From Escallonia rubra (lineage: Eukaryota > Streptophyta > Magnoliopsida > Escalloniales > Escalloniaceae), in NCBI GenBank assembly GCA_033065855.1, contig JAVXUO010003091.1:164003-228002 (forward strand): a DNA stretch of 64,000 nt, written 5' to 3'. Position numbers and translations under genes: made by a program. Shown piece by piece: positions 1 through 10,434 of the stretch. How positions within the stretch are numbered: position 1 is the first letter of the stretch; each line of letters opens with the position of its first letter. The notes beneath the pieces were generated by a model. It made no database searches. It saw only the letters and a program-made list of their open reading frames with translations, and had not been told where the DNA came from.

Positions 1-19
1 TATGCTTATATTTCTGCCA

Positions 20-545
20 ATTCAGGTCAGCCAACTTCGACTTATTGTGTCTTATTTTTTTCTCATTTATTTTAATGATCTTGGATATTCTGAAATCCTT
101 GGAGAGTCTTCTTCAACTTTGTAGTTTAAGGTTTTATCAGAATCCATTTGGCTCTTGGTCAAAATTGAGTTCGAATGTTATTTATCAATGTAGACTTTTA
201 TGTTTTTGACACTGTAAATCAGTCCACTTCGATTTGTTCTCTCTTCTTTATTTCTCATTGGTTTTTCATGATTCTAGACAATCTGGAAACCTTAAAGAGT
301 CATCTTAAACTTCTTAGTTTTGTGTTTTATCAGAATCTATCTATTTTTTCAATCAAAATTCAGTTTGAAAGTTATTTGTTTGTGTAAAAGTTGTTGTTCG
401 ACACTGCAAATCAGCTTACTTTGACTTGTTCTATCTTATTAGTTTCTTATCAGCTTTTGATGATCTTAGACATTCTGAAAAATAGTTACGAGTCCTCTTC
501 TTGTGAGTTTTCTTAGAATTCGTTGATTTCATTGTTCAAGTTAAC
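20..545. repeat. Degenerate tandem repeat, about 190-bp unit, three copies
   Basis: Three successive blocks begin near 24, 212 and 404 and share the same order of words: a 'caaatcag' or 'ggtcagcc' start, 'acttcgac/acttcgat/actttgac', a TTCTC- or TTCTT-rich stretch, 'gatcttgga/gattctaga/gatcttaga', then 'attctgaaa' and 'gagtc', then 'tttatcagaatc' in the first two. Copies differ by many substitutions, so the array is old. It probably belongs to a degraded LTR retroelement. It has no coding capacity; the small open frame at 175-387 is a by-product. Confidence 0.6.
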
Positions 546-1574
546 CCTTGAATAAAACTATTCTGCGTAGAATCATGTGAATGAGAATGACTTTGTCGGC
601 TTCAAACTCTTGTTGTTTATTAAGTTGATTTGGCATATGTTTTTATATCTGGCGAGCCATGTCACAGTGTATGTGACTTATCTATTTCTGACTTACCCAC
701 GTGGATTGGAACGTGGGCTAACTTAGCGGGATAAGCTAGAGATCGCGATCTTAATTTATGAACCTTGTCTCATGTGTTAGTGATGGCACGTGTGACACAT
801 TTCTGAATGACTCTCGTGATCTTCGTCTTTGTGCTGATTGAACATTGGAATTTGATATCTGATATATTTGAAGACATTTTTGAACTTATCTGAAGTATTA
901 TTAGATTCACTGGAGTCTTTTTGAAATATAAGATATCGTTATCAAAATTTGTGGAAACGTTTCAAACTTAAATTTGTATTGTTTTAAGCACATCGAAACC
1001 TTTTGACCCACTACAAATTTAGCTCTATATGGTAATCCCTTACTCTAGGATTGTATTGTCCGCTGGTACAAGCTATTTGATCTTGTTACTAATCTGATTT
1101 TTGAATTGAAAGTTAGTGCATTGGTTTTGGTATTCGCCATGCACCTTGGTATCGTATTTTATCAACTCCAAGTACTACTATCGATATAACGCGCTTTGTA
1201 CTATGTGGGTGGGTGTATGTGATTATTTTTGCTGGGCTTTGTGCTCACCCTCCCTTAGTTTCAGGTTATCAGCCAGTGTTCAGAGCTGTGCAAAGGATTA
1301 TACGGCATGGCTAAGTAAGAAGCTTTTTAAGGAAGGATTTTACTTTTATATTTATTGTACAAATAGATTTTGCTTTAGATTTTATATTGGAGCTCTGGGT
1401 AGGAGTGATTGAGGTCAATGTAACAGTTTTAAGCTGGTGTGGCATTTATTAATGTTTCTTGGAAACTTATTCTTAGATGCTCTGAATACCCAATATGGAG
1501 ACTTTTGAATATTTTGAGGGTTTTCTACTTTTGTTTATTTGAAATTAACGCTTCAAAAAAATTGGGGCGTTACA
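546..1574 (+). repeat. Probable 3' end of an old LTR (Ty3/gypsy type)
   Basis: No gene is visible here. The stretch ends with 'ggggcgttaca' at 1564-1574, a common terminal motif of plant Ty3 LTRs, whose opposite end often reads TGTAACGCCCC. No matching LTR, PBS or PPT was found in the window, so this is a solo or truncated LTR at best. The assignment rests only on the terminal motif and on the lack of coding sequence. Confidence 0.3.
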
Positions 1575-1752
1575 CTTGCAGAAATGAGTTACATCGCTAT
1601 GTCCATAAACCAAACGGTTAATTACAAAATTTCTCCTGAGGTTTACACGTTTTTTGTACTTTGCCCCCTGTGTTTACAACTTTTGCAATAATGTCCCTCG
1701 AGGTTGACAAAACCGTTGTAAATAGCTCCAAAATTGGACAGACGTCCAATTT

Positions 1753-1757
1753 TAGAC
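1753..1757. repeat. Left target duplication of the copia element (TAGAC)
   Basis: It pairs with TGGAC at 9944-9948. The opposite TIR arm of MULE-1 keeps the empty-site order (…TTTTGGAC then ATTAAG), which confirms that TGGAC was duplicated and that the left copy has since changed by one G-to-A transition. Confidence 0.85.
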
Positions 1758-2104
1758 TGTTAACCCTACGGTTATTTAACCTAGGATTATATTTGATTTT
1801 GATGATAACTAACATTGATGATTATGCTGTCTAAACATGCATTGAGTTGATGAAGCAATAGGAACAATCTCATACTCATGCAAACGGATTATTAGACGAG
1901 CAACACGGTCAAAGACTCTCAACGGAACGCATCAAAGAAGGAATTCGTCGATTGAATTTTACAATGCTTTATTTCCTTCTTTGTAAACTAGACATAGAGA
2001 GATGATCGTTACGATGACTGTATACCTAGAACTTGCCCATAGGTTTCCCTTGCATGCATAAAAGTTTTTCATGCTTTAAAAACAAGGAAACTGCATTTTC
2101 AGGA

Positions 2105-2318
2105 ATGCAGTCGACTGCATTGGAATGCAGTCGACTGCAAGTTGGGCAGTGAGGTATTACAGTCGACTGCATTGGAATGCAGTCGACTGCAATACTTCCA
2201 GTAGCCTATTACAGTCGACTGCAATGGATTACAGTCGACTGCAAGTTGGAAATTTGAATTTCCAACGGCTACTTTGGGATTACAGTCGACTGCAATGGTG
2301 CATTACAGTCGACTGTAT
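2105..2318. promoter_or_regulatory. U3 array of GCAGTCGACTGC palindromes, 8 copies
   Basis: Eight copies of a CAGTCGACTG core lie in about 215 bp, most as the perfect 12-bp palindrome GCAGTCGACTGC or with TACAG in place of GCAG. Two adjacent copies form a 20-bp unit ATTGGAATGCAGTCGACTGC. The block ends about 60 bp upstream of the LTR TATA box, the place where plant LTRs often carry repeated enhancer motifs. That it binds a dimeric factor is an inference from symmetry and position. Confidence 0.7.
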
Positions 2319-2379
2319 TTACCGTTTTGGCGCAATTAATGCTCCACCTACCCCAAACGGTCATATTTATTCCCACCTC

Positions 2380-2387
2380 TATAAATA
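2380..2387 (+). promoter_or_regulatory. TATA box of the 5' LTR
   Basis: TATAAATA in the context CCTCTATAAATACTC, in the first half of the LTR as expected for a U3 promoter. The same box sits at 9286-9293 in the 3' LTR. Transcription would start some 30 bp downstream, near 2415. Confidence 0.7.
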
Positions 2388-3037
2388 CTCATCTTGGGCA
2401 TAGTTTTGATTCATCAATTGCATTCAAAGCTCTCTTATCTTTCATATTCTCAAAGATCAAAGCAATTGTTCAATCTCTCTTGGTTTTCATTGATTTCTCA
2501 TCCATTTCAAGAGAGCATTTATTGTGAGTTTACATTTGAGAGATATACACTTTCATAAGTCATCATACACTCATCTCTCTTGTTCTAGTACTTCAACTTG
2601 TACTCATCTACTTATTGAGAGTGAAATCTTGTACACATTTCTTCATCGAAAGGTTCTTGTATCAAAGCTTGGGGTTGTCAAGCTTTGGAGCTTTGGGTTT
2701 GTCAAAGCTTGTTCTTGATGTGGGCATAGCATCAAGGGATTGTAAGAGGTTCGATCTTGACCCGTAAGGAAGATCATACTAGTGGATTCTAGGGCCTTTC
2801 AAGGGACTTCCTTGAAGGGGTGGACGTAGGCTTGTGGGTATATCAAGTCGAACCATTTAATTCTCCTTGTCAAGTATCTCTAAACCCTTCTCTCTTTACT
2901 TTATCGTTTTACATTTGTGTTGAGATTGGTTGCTTGTTTATTTGAGTTATTGAGATTGAGGTTTGTTGGTTGTTATTTTTTAAAGTAGTTTTAAAACCCT
3001 ATTCACCCCCCTCTAGGGTTATTTTATTGGTTTCAAG

Positions 3038-3050
3038 TGGTATCAGAGCC
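3038..3050 (+). other. Primer binding site (initiator Met-tRNA type)
   Basis: TGGTATCAGAGCC follows the LTR after two bases. It is the standard plant retrotransposon PBS, complementary to the 3' end of initiator methionine tRNA. Confidence 0.9.
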
Positions 3051-3094
3051 TCGGCTCTTGTTATATTGGGTAACGCCAAGAGAGTTAATCGATC

Positions 3095-4861
3095 ATGGCT
3101 TACGTTGGGGGTATGGAGGGTAGTTCTACCACTAGGCCTCCATTGTTTAATGGGACCAATTATAGTGTGTGGAAAGTTAAGATGAAAATCTACTTAGAAT
3201 CTCAAGACTATGAGATGTGGGATATTGTTGAGAATGGCCCATTCGTTCCGATAAAGGTGGTTGACAAGGTTGAAGAGCCTAAATCAAAATCGGAGTATAG
3301 TGATCATGACAAGAAGATGATTTGTATGAATGCTAGAGCAAAAAATTGTCTTGTATGTGCTTTAGACACTAATGAACTCAATAGAGTCATTATGTGTAAT
3401 TCCGCTAAGAGTATTTGGGATACTCTTCAAGTCACTCATGAAGGGACTTCTCTTCTTAGAGATTCCAAGATGAACTTATTGTTTAGAGATTATGAGTTAT
3501 TCCATATGCTTTCAAATGAATCTATTACGGATATGAATACTCGTTTTACTAACATTGTGAACCCTTTGAAGCAATTGGGTAAGGAATTCACTAATGGTGA
3601 TCTAGTAAGAAAAGTGATTAGGTCCTTACCAAGAGCTTGGGATGCAAAGATCACCGCCATCCAAGAATCAAAGAATCTCAACATCTTTCCTCTTGATGAA
3701 TTGATGTGCTCACTCATGACGTACGAAATGCAACTCAAGACCTTTGATCAAGAGGACGTCAAGAAGAAGCCTACATCAATTGCTCTTAAAGCTTCATCTT
3801 CAAACCTTGAGTCAAGTGATGATGATGAAGAATTTGATGAAGAGGATATTGCATTGGTTGCAAAGAACTTCAAGAAGTTCTTAAGATTTAGAAGAAATGA
3901 TGGGAGAAGACAACAAAATGCTAGCAACGAAGAGAAGCTTTGCTACAAATGCCACAAGCCGGGACACATGAAGATGGATTGTCCTATCTACAAAAAGGAG
4001 AAGAAGGAAAGAAGAGATGTATGGGAAAGAGCTAAAAGAAGACAATTCTCTAAGAAAGAGAACAAGGAGAAGGAAAGAGCAATGAATGCCGAACATACTT
4101 CAACATGGAGTGATTTTGATTCAAGTGATGAAGAGAATGATCAAGCAAATGTATGCTTCATGGCAAATGATGAGGTAAGCTCTTCTTCCGGTAGTGATAG
4201 TGATAATGAAAGCTTTGAAGATGCTTATGATAGCTTATATGAGGAATCCAAGAAAATTTTCAAGAAAAATATTATTTTGTCTAAGAAATTCCTTGAAGCT
4301 AATAAGCAAATTGAGAAGTTGATAATGGAAAATGATAAGTTGCATGCCAAGAATGAATGCATGTCTAGCCATTTATATGTAGAGCATGTGAATAACGATT
4401 TGGTTGAATTACTTGTTAACACTCCTAGCTCAAAACAAATCTCTTCCAAAACTTTGGCTTTAGAAAAACAAAATGAAGATTTAAAAGTTGAGATTTGTGA
4501 TTTGAAAAAATGTCTTGAAAAATTTGTTGATGGTCAAAACAATTTGGATGTCATGCTTGGACGCCAAAGAATTGGCCTAAACAAAGGTGGTCTTGGATTA
4601 GATCCCATGGCCATGCCTCCTAAAGTTTTGCAACAACAAGCTAGGTTGAATATTCATACAAAACGACCAAAGAACTATTGCACACCTTTTACACATTGCG
4701 GTTGGTGCAACAAGAAAGGGCATACGACTAATCATTGTCCTTGTAGAATTGTTTTTGTTAGAGGTAGAAAGAAAATGTGGATTGTGAAAGGTCAAGAATA
4801 CAAATGCAAGACTAACACCCAAGGACCCAAGAAAATTTGGGTACCAAAAGTCATTACTTGA
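3095..4861 (+). CDS. copia Gag polyprotein, 588 aa
   Basis: Structural protein that packages element RNA in virus-like particles. The start gives a typical copia N-terminus with FNGTNYSVWKVKM near residue 25 (DUF4219/UBN2-type region). A CX2CX4HX4C zinc knuckle begins at about residue 283 (CYKC…H…C) and a second one, CGWC…H…C, at about 535. Between them is a Lys/Glu-rich and acidic, coiled-coil-like region. The frame is intact over its full length and ends in TGA at 4859-4861. The pol frame opens only at 4875, after a TAG at 4872, so gag and pol do not overlap and a simple frameshift cannot join them. Confidence 0.92.
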   Translation: MAYVGGMEGSSTTRPPLFNGTNYSVWKVKMKIYLESQDYEMWDIVENGPFVPIKVVDKVEEPKSKSEYSDHDKKMICMNARAKNCLVCALDTNELNRVIMCNSAKSIWDTLQVTHEGTSLLRDSKMNLLFRDYELFHMLSNESITDMNTRFTNIVNPLKQLGKEFTNGDLVRKVIRSLPRAWDAKITAIQESKNLNIFPLDELMCSLMTYEMQLKTFDQEDVKKKPTSIALKASSSNLESSDDDEEFDEEDIALVAKNFKKFLRFRRNDGRRQQNASNEEKLCYKCHKPGHMKMDCPIYKKEKKERRDVWERAKRRQFSKKENKEKERAMNAEHTSTWSDFDSSDEENDQANVCFMANDEVSSSSGSDSDNESFEDAYDSLYEESKKIFKKNIILSKKFLEANKQIEKLIMENDKLHAKNECMSSHLYVEHVNNDLVELLVNTPSSKQISSKTLALEKQNEDLKVEICDLKKCLEKFVDGQNNLDVMLGRQRIGLNKGGLGLDPMAMPPKVLQQQARLNIHTKRPKNYCTPFTHCGWCNKKGHTTNHCPCRIVFVRGRKKMWIVKGQEYKCKTNTQGPKKIWVPKVIT

Positions 4862-4874
4862 TTTGTGTTTATAG

Positions 4875-5069
4875 GTATGTCTCAAAGCAAAATCTAGTAG
4901 CAAGAAGTGGATTCTTGATAGTGGATGCTCAAGACATATGACCGGCAACATATCTCTTTTCACATCGATTGATCTTAAGGAAGGAGGAAATGTGACCTTT
5001 GGTGACAATTCTCAAGGAAAAATCAAAGGTAAATGAACTATTGGTAAGGAACCACATTCAATTGAGAAT
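4875..5069 (+). pseudogene. copia protease segment, interrupted by a stop
   Basis: In the same frame as the pol ORF downstream, this stretch encodes the aspartic protease core WILDSGCSRHMTG at about 4908-4946 (catalytic DSG). An in-frame TGA at 5034-5036 separates it from the rest of pol; related elements have a Gly (GGA) codon in this place, so a single G-to-T change is the likely cause. The copy probably cannot make a complete Pol on its own unless the stop is read through. Confidence 0.8.
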
Positions 5070-8003
5070 GTGTTATATGTTGAAGGATTGAAGCATAACT
5101 TGCTAAGTATTAGTCAATTTAGTGATAAAGGTTTTAAAGTTATCTTTGAGGCTTCTCATTGCACTATACAATCCTTGAAGAACAATGAAACTATTTTGGT
5201 TGGTAGTAGAGATAACAATGTTTACTCCATTCAATTAAATGATTTAGCTAACCAAGATGTCAAGTGTCTTAGTGCTATTAGTGAAACATCTTGGCTTTGG
5301 CATCGAAGACTTGGTCACATGCACATGGAGCATTTGAAGGATATTTCAAGCAAAGAACTTGTGAGGGGTCTCCCGAAGATCAAGTTTGAGAAAGATAAAG
5401 TATGTGATGCTTGTCAAATGGGTAAGCAAAAGAAAGTCTCTCACAAACCGAAGAAAATGGTATCTACTTCTAGACCCTTGCAATTACTTCATATGGATTT
5501 GTTTGGACCAATCCCTACTACTAGTCTTGGTGGTAAATCATATTGTTTTGTTATTGTTGATGACTATTCTCGCTATACTTGGACTTTCTTTTTGGCTACC
5601 AAAGATGAATCTCTAAATGTGTTCACTTCATTTGCAAAACGTGTTCAAAATCAAAAAGGTTATTTGATTACCAACATTCGAAGTGATCATGGTAGAGAAT
5701 TTGAAAATTCAAAAATAGGAGCCTTGTGTGATGACTTTGGGATATCACATAACTTTTCGGCTCCTAGAACTCCTCAACAAAATGGTGTTGCCGAAAGAAA
5801 GAATAGGTCTTTGCAAGAAGCGGCAAGAACAATGCTTAACGAATATGGTTTACCTAAATACTTTTGGGCGGAGGCGGTCAATTGTGCTTGCTTTGTTCTT
5901 AATAGAGTTATCTTGCGAAATTTTTTGTTAAAAACCCCTTATGAGCTTTTTAATGATAAGAAACCTAAGGTGAGCTTTTTTAGAGTCTTTGGTTGCAAAT
6001 GCTTTGTTTTAAATACCAAGGATCACCTTAGCAAATTTGATTCCAAAACCTTTGAGGGTATTTTTCTTGGTTACTCTAATAATAGTATGGCATATAGAGT
6101 TTATAATAAAAGTACTTTGGTTGTTGAAGAATCCATTAATGTTACTTTTGATGAGACTAATCCTTTTCTTCGGAGGACTAACATTGTTAATGTAGATGAC
6201 ATGGACAATGACTTGAGAACTTTGGACATAAGTGAAACACTACAAGACAACCCCAAAGAAATTGATCTAGGGGAGCAACAATCAAGTTCTCAAGGGGGAA
6301 ATGAGGAAGCAATCAATGATGCTTCAAACTTGGACAACTCTCAAGAATTACCAAAAGATTGGACTTACAAAAAGGATCATCCAAGCGATCAAATCTTAGG
6401 TAATCCTTCGAGTGGGGTAAGAACTCGACGCTCTCTTCAACAACATGTTAATATAGCGTTTCTTTCCCAAATTGAACCAAAGAAATTTTCCGAAGCTCTA
6501 CATCATGAATCTTGGATGCTTGCTATGCAAGAAGAGCTAGTTCAATTTGAAAGAAATCAAGTTTGGACCCTTGTGCCTAAACCTCAAAACTTTAGGATTA
6601 TAGGCACAAAATGGATTTTTAGAAACAAACTTGATGAATCCGGAGTCGTGGTTAGAAACAAGGCTAGATTAGTGGCCCAAGGTTATAACCAAGAGGAAGG
6701 AATTGATTTTGATGAAACTTATGCACCGGTAGCTAGACTTGAATCTATTAGAATGCTATTAGCTTTTGCTTGCTATAGAGATTTTAAACTCTTTCAAATG
6801 GATGTCAAGAGTGCCTTTCTAAATGGTTTTATTTCGGAGGAGGTCTATGTGGCTCAACCTCCCGGCTTTGAACATGAAAAATTTCCAAACCATGTTTTTC
6901 GACTTAGCAAAGCTCTTTATGGTTTAAAACAAGCTCCTAGAGCTTGGTATGAAAGGCTAAGTAGTTTTCTTTTAGAAAATGGTTTTTCAAGAGGAAAACT
7001 TGACACCACTCTTTTTATAAAATCTAAGGGCAATGACTTATTGTTGGTGCAAATTTATGTTGATGATATTATATTTGGAGCTACTAATGGATCCTTGTGC
7101 GAAGAGTTTGCTTCTTGTATGAGTAAGGAGTTTGAAATGAGCATGATGGGAGAACTCACCTTCTTCCTTGGATTGCAAATCAAACAAAGCAAGGATGAAA
7201 TCTTTATCAACCAAGCCAAATACACCAAAGAGCTACTCAAGAGATTTGACATGGAAGCATCAAATGCTTTTGACACTCCAATGAGCTCTTCATTAAAGCT
7301 TGATAAAGATGAAAAGGGTAAGGATGTTGATATTAAGCGCTATCGAGGTATGATCGGATCACTCCTTTACCTTACCGCAAGTAGACCCGATATAATGTTT
7401 AGTGTTTGTTTATGTGCTAGATTTCAAGCTTGTCCTAAGGAATCTCATTTGATTGCCGTCAAGAGAATCCTTAGATATCTTAAGGGCACTCACGATTTAG
7501 GGTTATGGTTTCCTAGAAACACATCCTTTTTTGACCTAATTGGTTACTCCGACGCCGACTATGCCGGTTGTAAAACCGAGCGGAAAAGTACTAGTGGAGG
7601 TTGCCAATTCCTAGGTCACTCTCTTGTTTCTTGGAGTTCCAAAAAGCAAAACTCGGTTGCACTCTCTACCACCGAAGCCGAATATATGGCGGTTGGTGCT
7701 TGTTGTGCACAAATTCTTTGGATGAAACAAACCCTTTTGGATTTTGGACTCAAGTATGATCACATACCTATCTTATGCGATAATACTAGTGCCATTGACT
7801 TGACCAAAAATCCCATCCAACATTCACGCACAAAGCACATAGAAATCAAACACCATTTTATCCGTGATCATGTGCAAAAAGGTGATATTGTTCTAGATTT
7901 CGTGGACACAAATCACCAATTAGCGGATATCTTCACTAAACCTTTAGATTCGAAGAGGTTTACCGCTCTTAGAAGAGAACTTGGCATGTCTTCACCTATG
8001 TGA
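5070..8003 (+). CDS. copia Pol: integrase, reverse transcriptase, RNase H (977-aa open frame)
   Basis: Copies element RNA to DNA and inserts it. Integrase zinc site H78, H83, C112 and C115, then catalytic D143, D206 and E242 ([22 protein letters not shown]). The RT begins around 480 with the copia words [15 protein letters not shown] and [12 protein letters not shown], and has the YVDD active site at 663-666. RNase H has [16 protein letters not shown] and the C-terminal ADIFTKPL. The frame is uninterrupted from 5070; the ATG there is only the first Met after the TGA at 5034, not the natural start. An old insertion would be expected to be more broken. Confidence 0.93.
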   Translation: MLYVEGLKHNLLSISQFSDKGFKVIFEASHCTIQSLKNNETILVGSRDNNVYSIQLNDLANQDVKCLSAISETSWLWHRRLGHMHMEHLKDISSKELVRGLPKIKFEKDKVCDACQMGKQKKVSHKPKKMVSTSRPLQLLHMDLFGPIPTTSLGGKSYCFVIVDDYSRYTWTFFLATKDESLNVFTSFAKRVQNQKGYLITNIRSDHGREFENSKIGALCDDFGISHNFSAPRTPQQNGVAERKNRSLQEAARTMLNEYGLPKYFWAEAVNCACFVLNRVILRNFLLKTPYELFNDKKPKVSFFRVFGCKCFVLNTKDHLSKFDSKTFEGIFLGYSNNSMAYRVYNKSTLVVEESINVTFDETNPFLRRTNIVNVDDMDNDLRTLDISETLQDNPKEIDLGEQQSSSQGGNEEAINDASNLDNSQELPKDWTYKKDHPSDQILGNPSSGVRTRRSLQQHVNIAFLSQIEPKKFSEALHHESWMLAMQEELVQFERNQVWTLVPKPQNFRIIGTKWIFRNKLDESGVVVRNKARLVAQGYNQEEGIDFDETYAPVARLESIRMLLAFACYRDFKLFQMDVKSAFLNGFISEEVYVAQPPGFEHEKFPNHVFRLSKALYGLKQAPRAWYERLSSFLLENGFSRGKLDTTLFIKSKGNDLLLVQIYVDDIIFGATNGSLCEEFASCMSKEFEMSMMGELTFFLGLQIKQSKDEIFINQAKYTKELLKRFDMEASNAFDTPMSSSLKLDKDEKGKDVDIKRYRGMIGSLLYLTASRPDIMFSVCLCARFQACPKESHLIAVKRILRYLKGTHDLGLWFPRNTSFFDLIGYSDADYAGCKTERKSTSGGCQFLGHSLVSWSSKKQNSVALSTTEAEYMAVGACCAQILWMKQTLLDFGLKYDHIPILCDNTSAIDLTKNPIQHSRTKHIEIKHHFIRDHVQKGDIVLDFVDTNHQLADIFTKPLDSKRFTALRRELGMSSPM

Positions 8004-8583
8004 CTAAATGTTATATCTTTTGTGCTAATCATGCAAGTTGCACTTCTCATGCTTGAACATTATTTAATATGCTTAAAGCATGCTTTGGTTGATGTTTCTC
8101 TTTTCAAAATTATTGATTTTGTTGATATTCATTCAATCTCATTTGATTTGCACACACTCATATTTCTAAAATCCTTTACACTTCCTATTTGTGCTATCTT
8201 TGTAAAAAGTGCTTGGTACACCTTTTGATGGGTATTCAAGTACTTATGTTTTTATTGTTTGAATGCCCTTGTTGGCAATATTGATTATCCATGGATGGAT
8301 ACATAAGTTGATCACTTTCACACACACCCTTGATCTTTTTCAATGATGTCAAAAGGGGGAGAAAATATTGTTGATTCATATTTGTGTGGACTTGATATGA
8401 GCATATATTGCTTAAGTTAGGGGGAGCCCTATATTGCTTTAGATAGGGGGAGCTTTTTGTCATGATTTCTTCTCATGACCCCTTATGGTTCATAATTGAG
8501 ATTGTCATGCTTCTTTACGCTTATTATCTTATATATCTCATATTATTTGAATCAATGTTTGCCATCATCAAAAAGGGGGAGAT
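8004..8583 (+). other. copia 3' untranslated region with repeated polypurine tracts
   Basis: No env-like reading frame is seen. Besides the tract next to the LTR, similar GGGGGAG words occur near 8354, 8419 and 8445. Multiple PPT-like tracts are reported for SIRE-type elements; here they are read directly from the sequence. Confidence 0.6.
8570..8583 (+). other. Polypurine tract (PPT)
   Basis: AAAAAGGGGGAGAT immediately precedes the 3' LTR. This is the expected primer site for plus-strand DNA synthesis. Confidence 0.85.
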
Positions 8584-9943
8584 TGTTAACCCTACGGTTA
8601 TTTAACCTAGGATTATATTTGATTTTGATGATAACTAACATTGATGATTATGCTGTCTAAACATGCATTGAGTTGATGAAGCAATAGGAACAATCTCATA
8701 CTCATGCAAACGGATTATTAGACGAGCAACACGGTCAAAGACTCTCAACGGAACGCATCAAAGAAGGAATTCGTCGATTGAATTTTACAATGCTTTATTT
8801 CCTTCTTTGTAAACTAGACATAGAGAGATGATCGTTACGATGACTGTATACCTAGAACTTGCCCATAGGTTTCCCTTGCATGCATAAAAGTTTTTCATGC
8901 TTTAAAAACAAGGAAACTGCATTTTCAGGAATGCAGTCGACTGCATTGGAATGCAGTCGACTGCATTGGAATGCAGTCGACTGCATTGGAATGCAGTCGA
9001 CTGCATTGGAATGCAGTCGACTGCATTGGAATGCAGTCGACTGCAAGTTGGGCAGTGAGGTATTACAGTCGACTGCATTGGAATGCAGTCGACTGCAATA
9101 CTTCCAGTAGCCTATTACAGTCGACTGCAATGGATTACAGTCGACTGCAAGTTGGAAATTTGAATTTTCAACGGCTATTTTGAAATTACAATCAACTGCA
9201 ATGGTGCATTACAGTCGACTGTATTTACCATTTTGGTGTAATTAATGCTCCACCTACCCCAAACGGTCATATTTATTCCCACCTCTATAAATACTCATCT
9301 TGGGCATAGTTTTCATTCATCAATTGCATTAAAAGCTCTTTTATCTTTCATATTTTCAAAGATCAAAGCAATTATTCAATCTCTCTTGGTTTTCATTGAT
9401 TTCTCATCCATTTGAAGAGAGCATTTATTGTGAGCTTACATTTGAGAGATATACACTTTCATAAGTCATCATACACTCATCTCTCTTGTTCTAGTACTTC
9501 AACTTGTACTCATCTACTTATTGAGAGTGAAATCTTGTACACATTTCTTCATCGAAAGGTTCTTGTATCAAAGCTTGGGGTTGTCAAGCTTTGGAGCTTT
9601 GGGTTTGTCAAAGCTTGTTCTTGATGTGGGCATAGCATCAAGGGATTGTAAGAGGTTCGATCTTGACCCGTAAGGAAGATCATACTAGTGGATTCTAGGG
9701 CCTTTCAAGGGACTTCCTTGAAGGGGTGGACGTAGGCTTGTGGGTATATCAAGCCGAACCATTTAATTCTCCTTGTCAAGTATCTCTAAACCCTTCTCTC
9801 TTTACTTTATCGTTTTACATTTGTGTTGAGATTGGTTGTTTGTTTATTTGAGTTATTGACATTAAGGTTTGTTGGTTGTTATTTTTTAAAGTAGTCTTAA
9901 AATCCTATTCACCCCCCCTTCTAGGGTTATTTTATTGGTTTCA
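8584..9943 (+). repeat. 3' LTR of the copia element, with expanded palindrome array
   Basis: 1360 bp, starting TGTTAACCC and ending GGTTTCA. The 20-bp palindrome unit occurs six times in tandem (8934-9045) against two in the 5' LTR. A cluster of about nine C-to-T or G-to-A changes near 9170-9240 destroys one further palindrome (CAATCAACTG). The TATA box is at 9286-9293. Confidence 0.95.
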
Positions 9944-10017
9944 TGGACGTTAAGTGATCATGTGCGATGCACATGCCATTTATGCATGGGCAAATTTGTA
10001 ATTTTCCTGCCCCTTCT

Positions 10018-10434
10018 TCCTCACTGTGTTGTTCTCTCTCTATTCATCTAACGGACGGTCACCGGTGGTTGTAGATTCCGGCAATTAAGGTTAGAGATTG
10101 ACAACTGTCGTTTTGGCTCACCGTGAAACTGTAGCGGCGATGGCAATTTGAGGTCCTGATGGCCATGGCGGCTGCTCGGTGGATAGAGGAAAAGGGTCGA
10201 CGACTGGCCGATGGTCGTCGTTTGGTCTCGATCGGAATTTTTGGTTGGCCGGTGATATCGTGCGATGGTAGCAGTAGGGCGTTGATCAAGGCACGGCGCT
10301 CGCGGAGACGTTGGGCAATGGTGTTTCGGCGAAGGTGCGTAGCCGAAGTTGTCGCCGGTGGCTACGTGTGTGGGCGGAAGTGGGGGCTACCAAATCTAGC
10401 ATAAGCACCGCCCGATCTAGGGCCGGCTACCGGA
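10018..10434. other. GC-rich interior of MULE-1
   Basis: This interval between the two arms is richer in GC than the flanks and contains short frames on both strands (10159-10404 plus, 10059-10289 minus). None has a recognisable domain. Such interiors in non-autonomous MULEs are often captured host sequence; no parent gene can be named here. Confidence 0.5.

Larger units (their letters stand above)
1758..3035 (+). repeat. 5' LTR of the copia element
   Basis: Starts TGTTAACCC and ends GGTTTCA; 1278 bp. It is collinear with 8584-9943, which is 82 bp longer: 80 bp from four extra 20-bp palindrome units and 2 bp in a C/T run near the end. It carries the U3 palindrome array (2105-2318) and a TATA box (2380-2387). 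Confidence 0.95.
1758..9943 (+). mobile_element. Ty1/copia LTR retrotransposon, nearly complete, SIRE/Maximus-like
   Basis: It has TG…CA LTRs (1758-3035, 8584-9943), a primer site complementary to initiator Met-tRNA just after the 5' LTR, separate gag and pol frames in copia order (protease, integrase, RT, RNase H), and a polypurine tract before the 3' LTR. LTRs of about 1.3 kb, a long gag and several extra GGGGGAG tracts between pol and the 3' LTR recall the SIRE/Maximus lineage; that lineage name is an inference. No env-like frame follows pol. The LTRs differ by roughly 20 substitutions, mostly transitions, plus an 80-bp repeat-number change, so the insertion is fairly recent. Confidence 0.95.

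Noticed and set aside
2125..2403. Frames made of repeated MQSTALECSRLHWNAVDC-type units (also at 8852-9183)
   Set aside because: They are translations of the palindrome array in the copia LTRs and read similarly on both strands; regulatory DNA rather than protein repeats.
8022..8463. Small frames after pol as an env-like gene of a SIRE element
   Set aside because: 68 and 75 codons, on opposite strands, without signal peptide or membrane pattern.
8934..9045. The regular 20-bp repeat as a CRISPR array
   Set aside because: Units are directly tandem without unique spacers, in a plant LTR.
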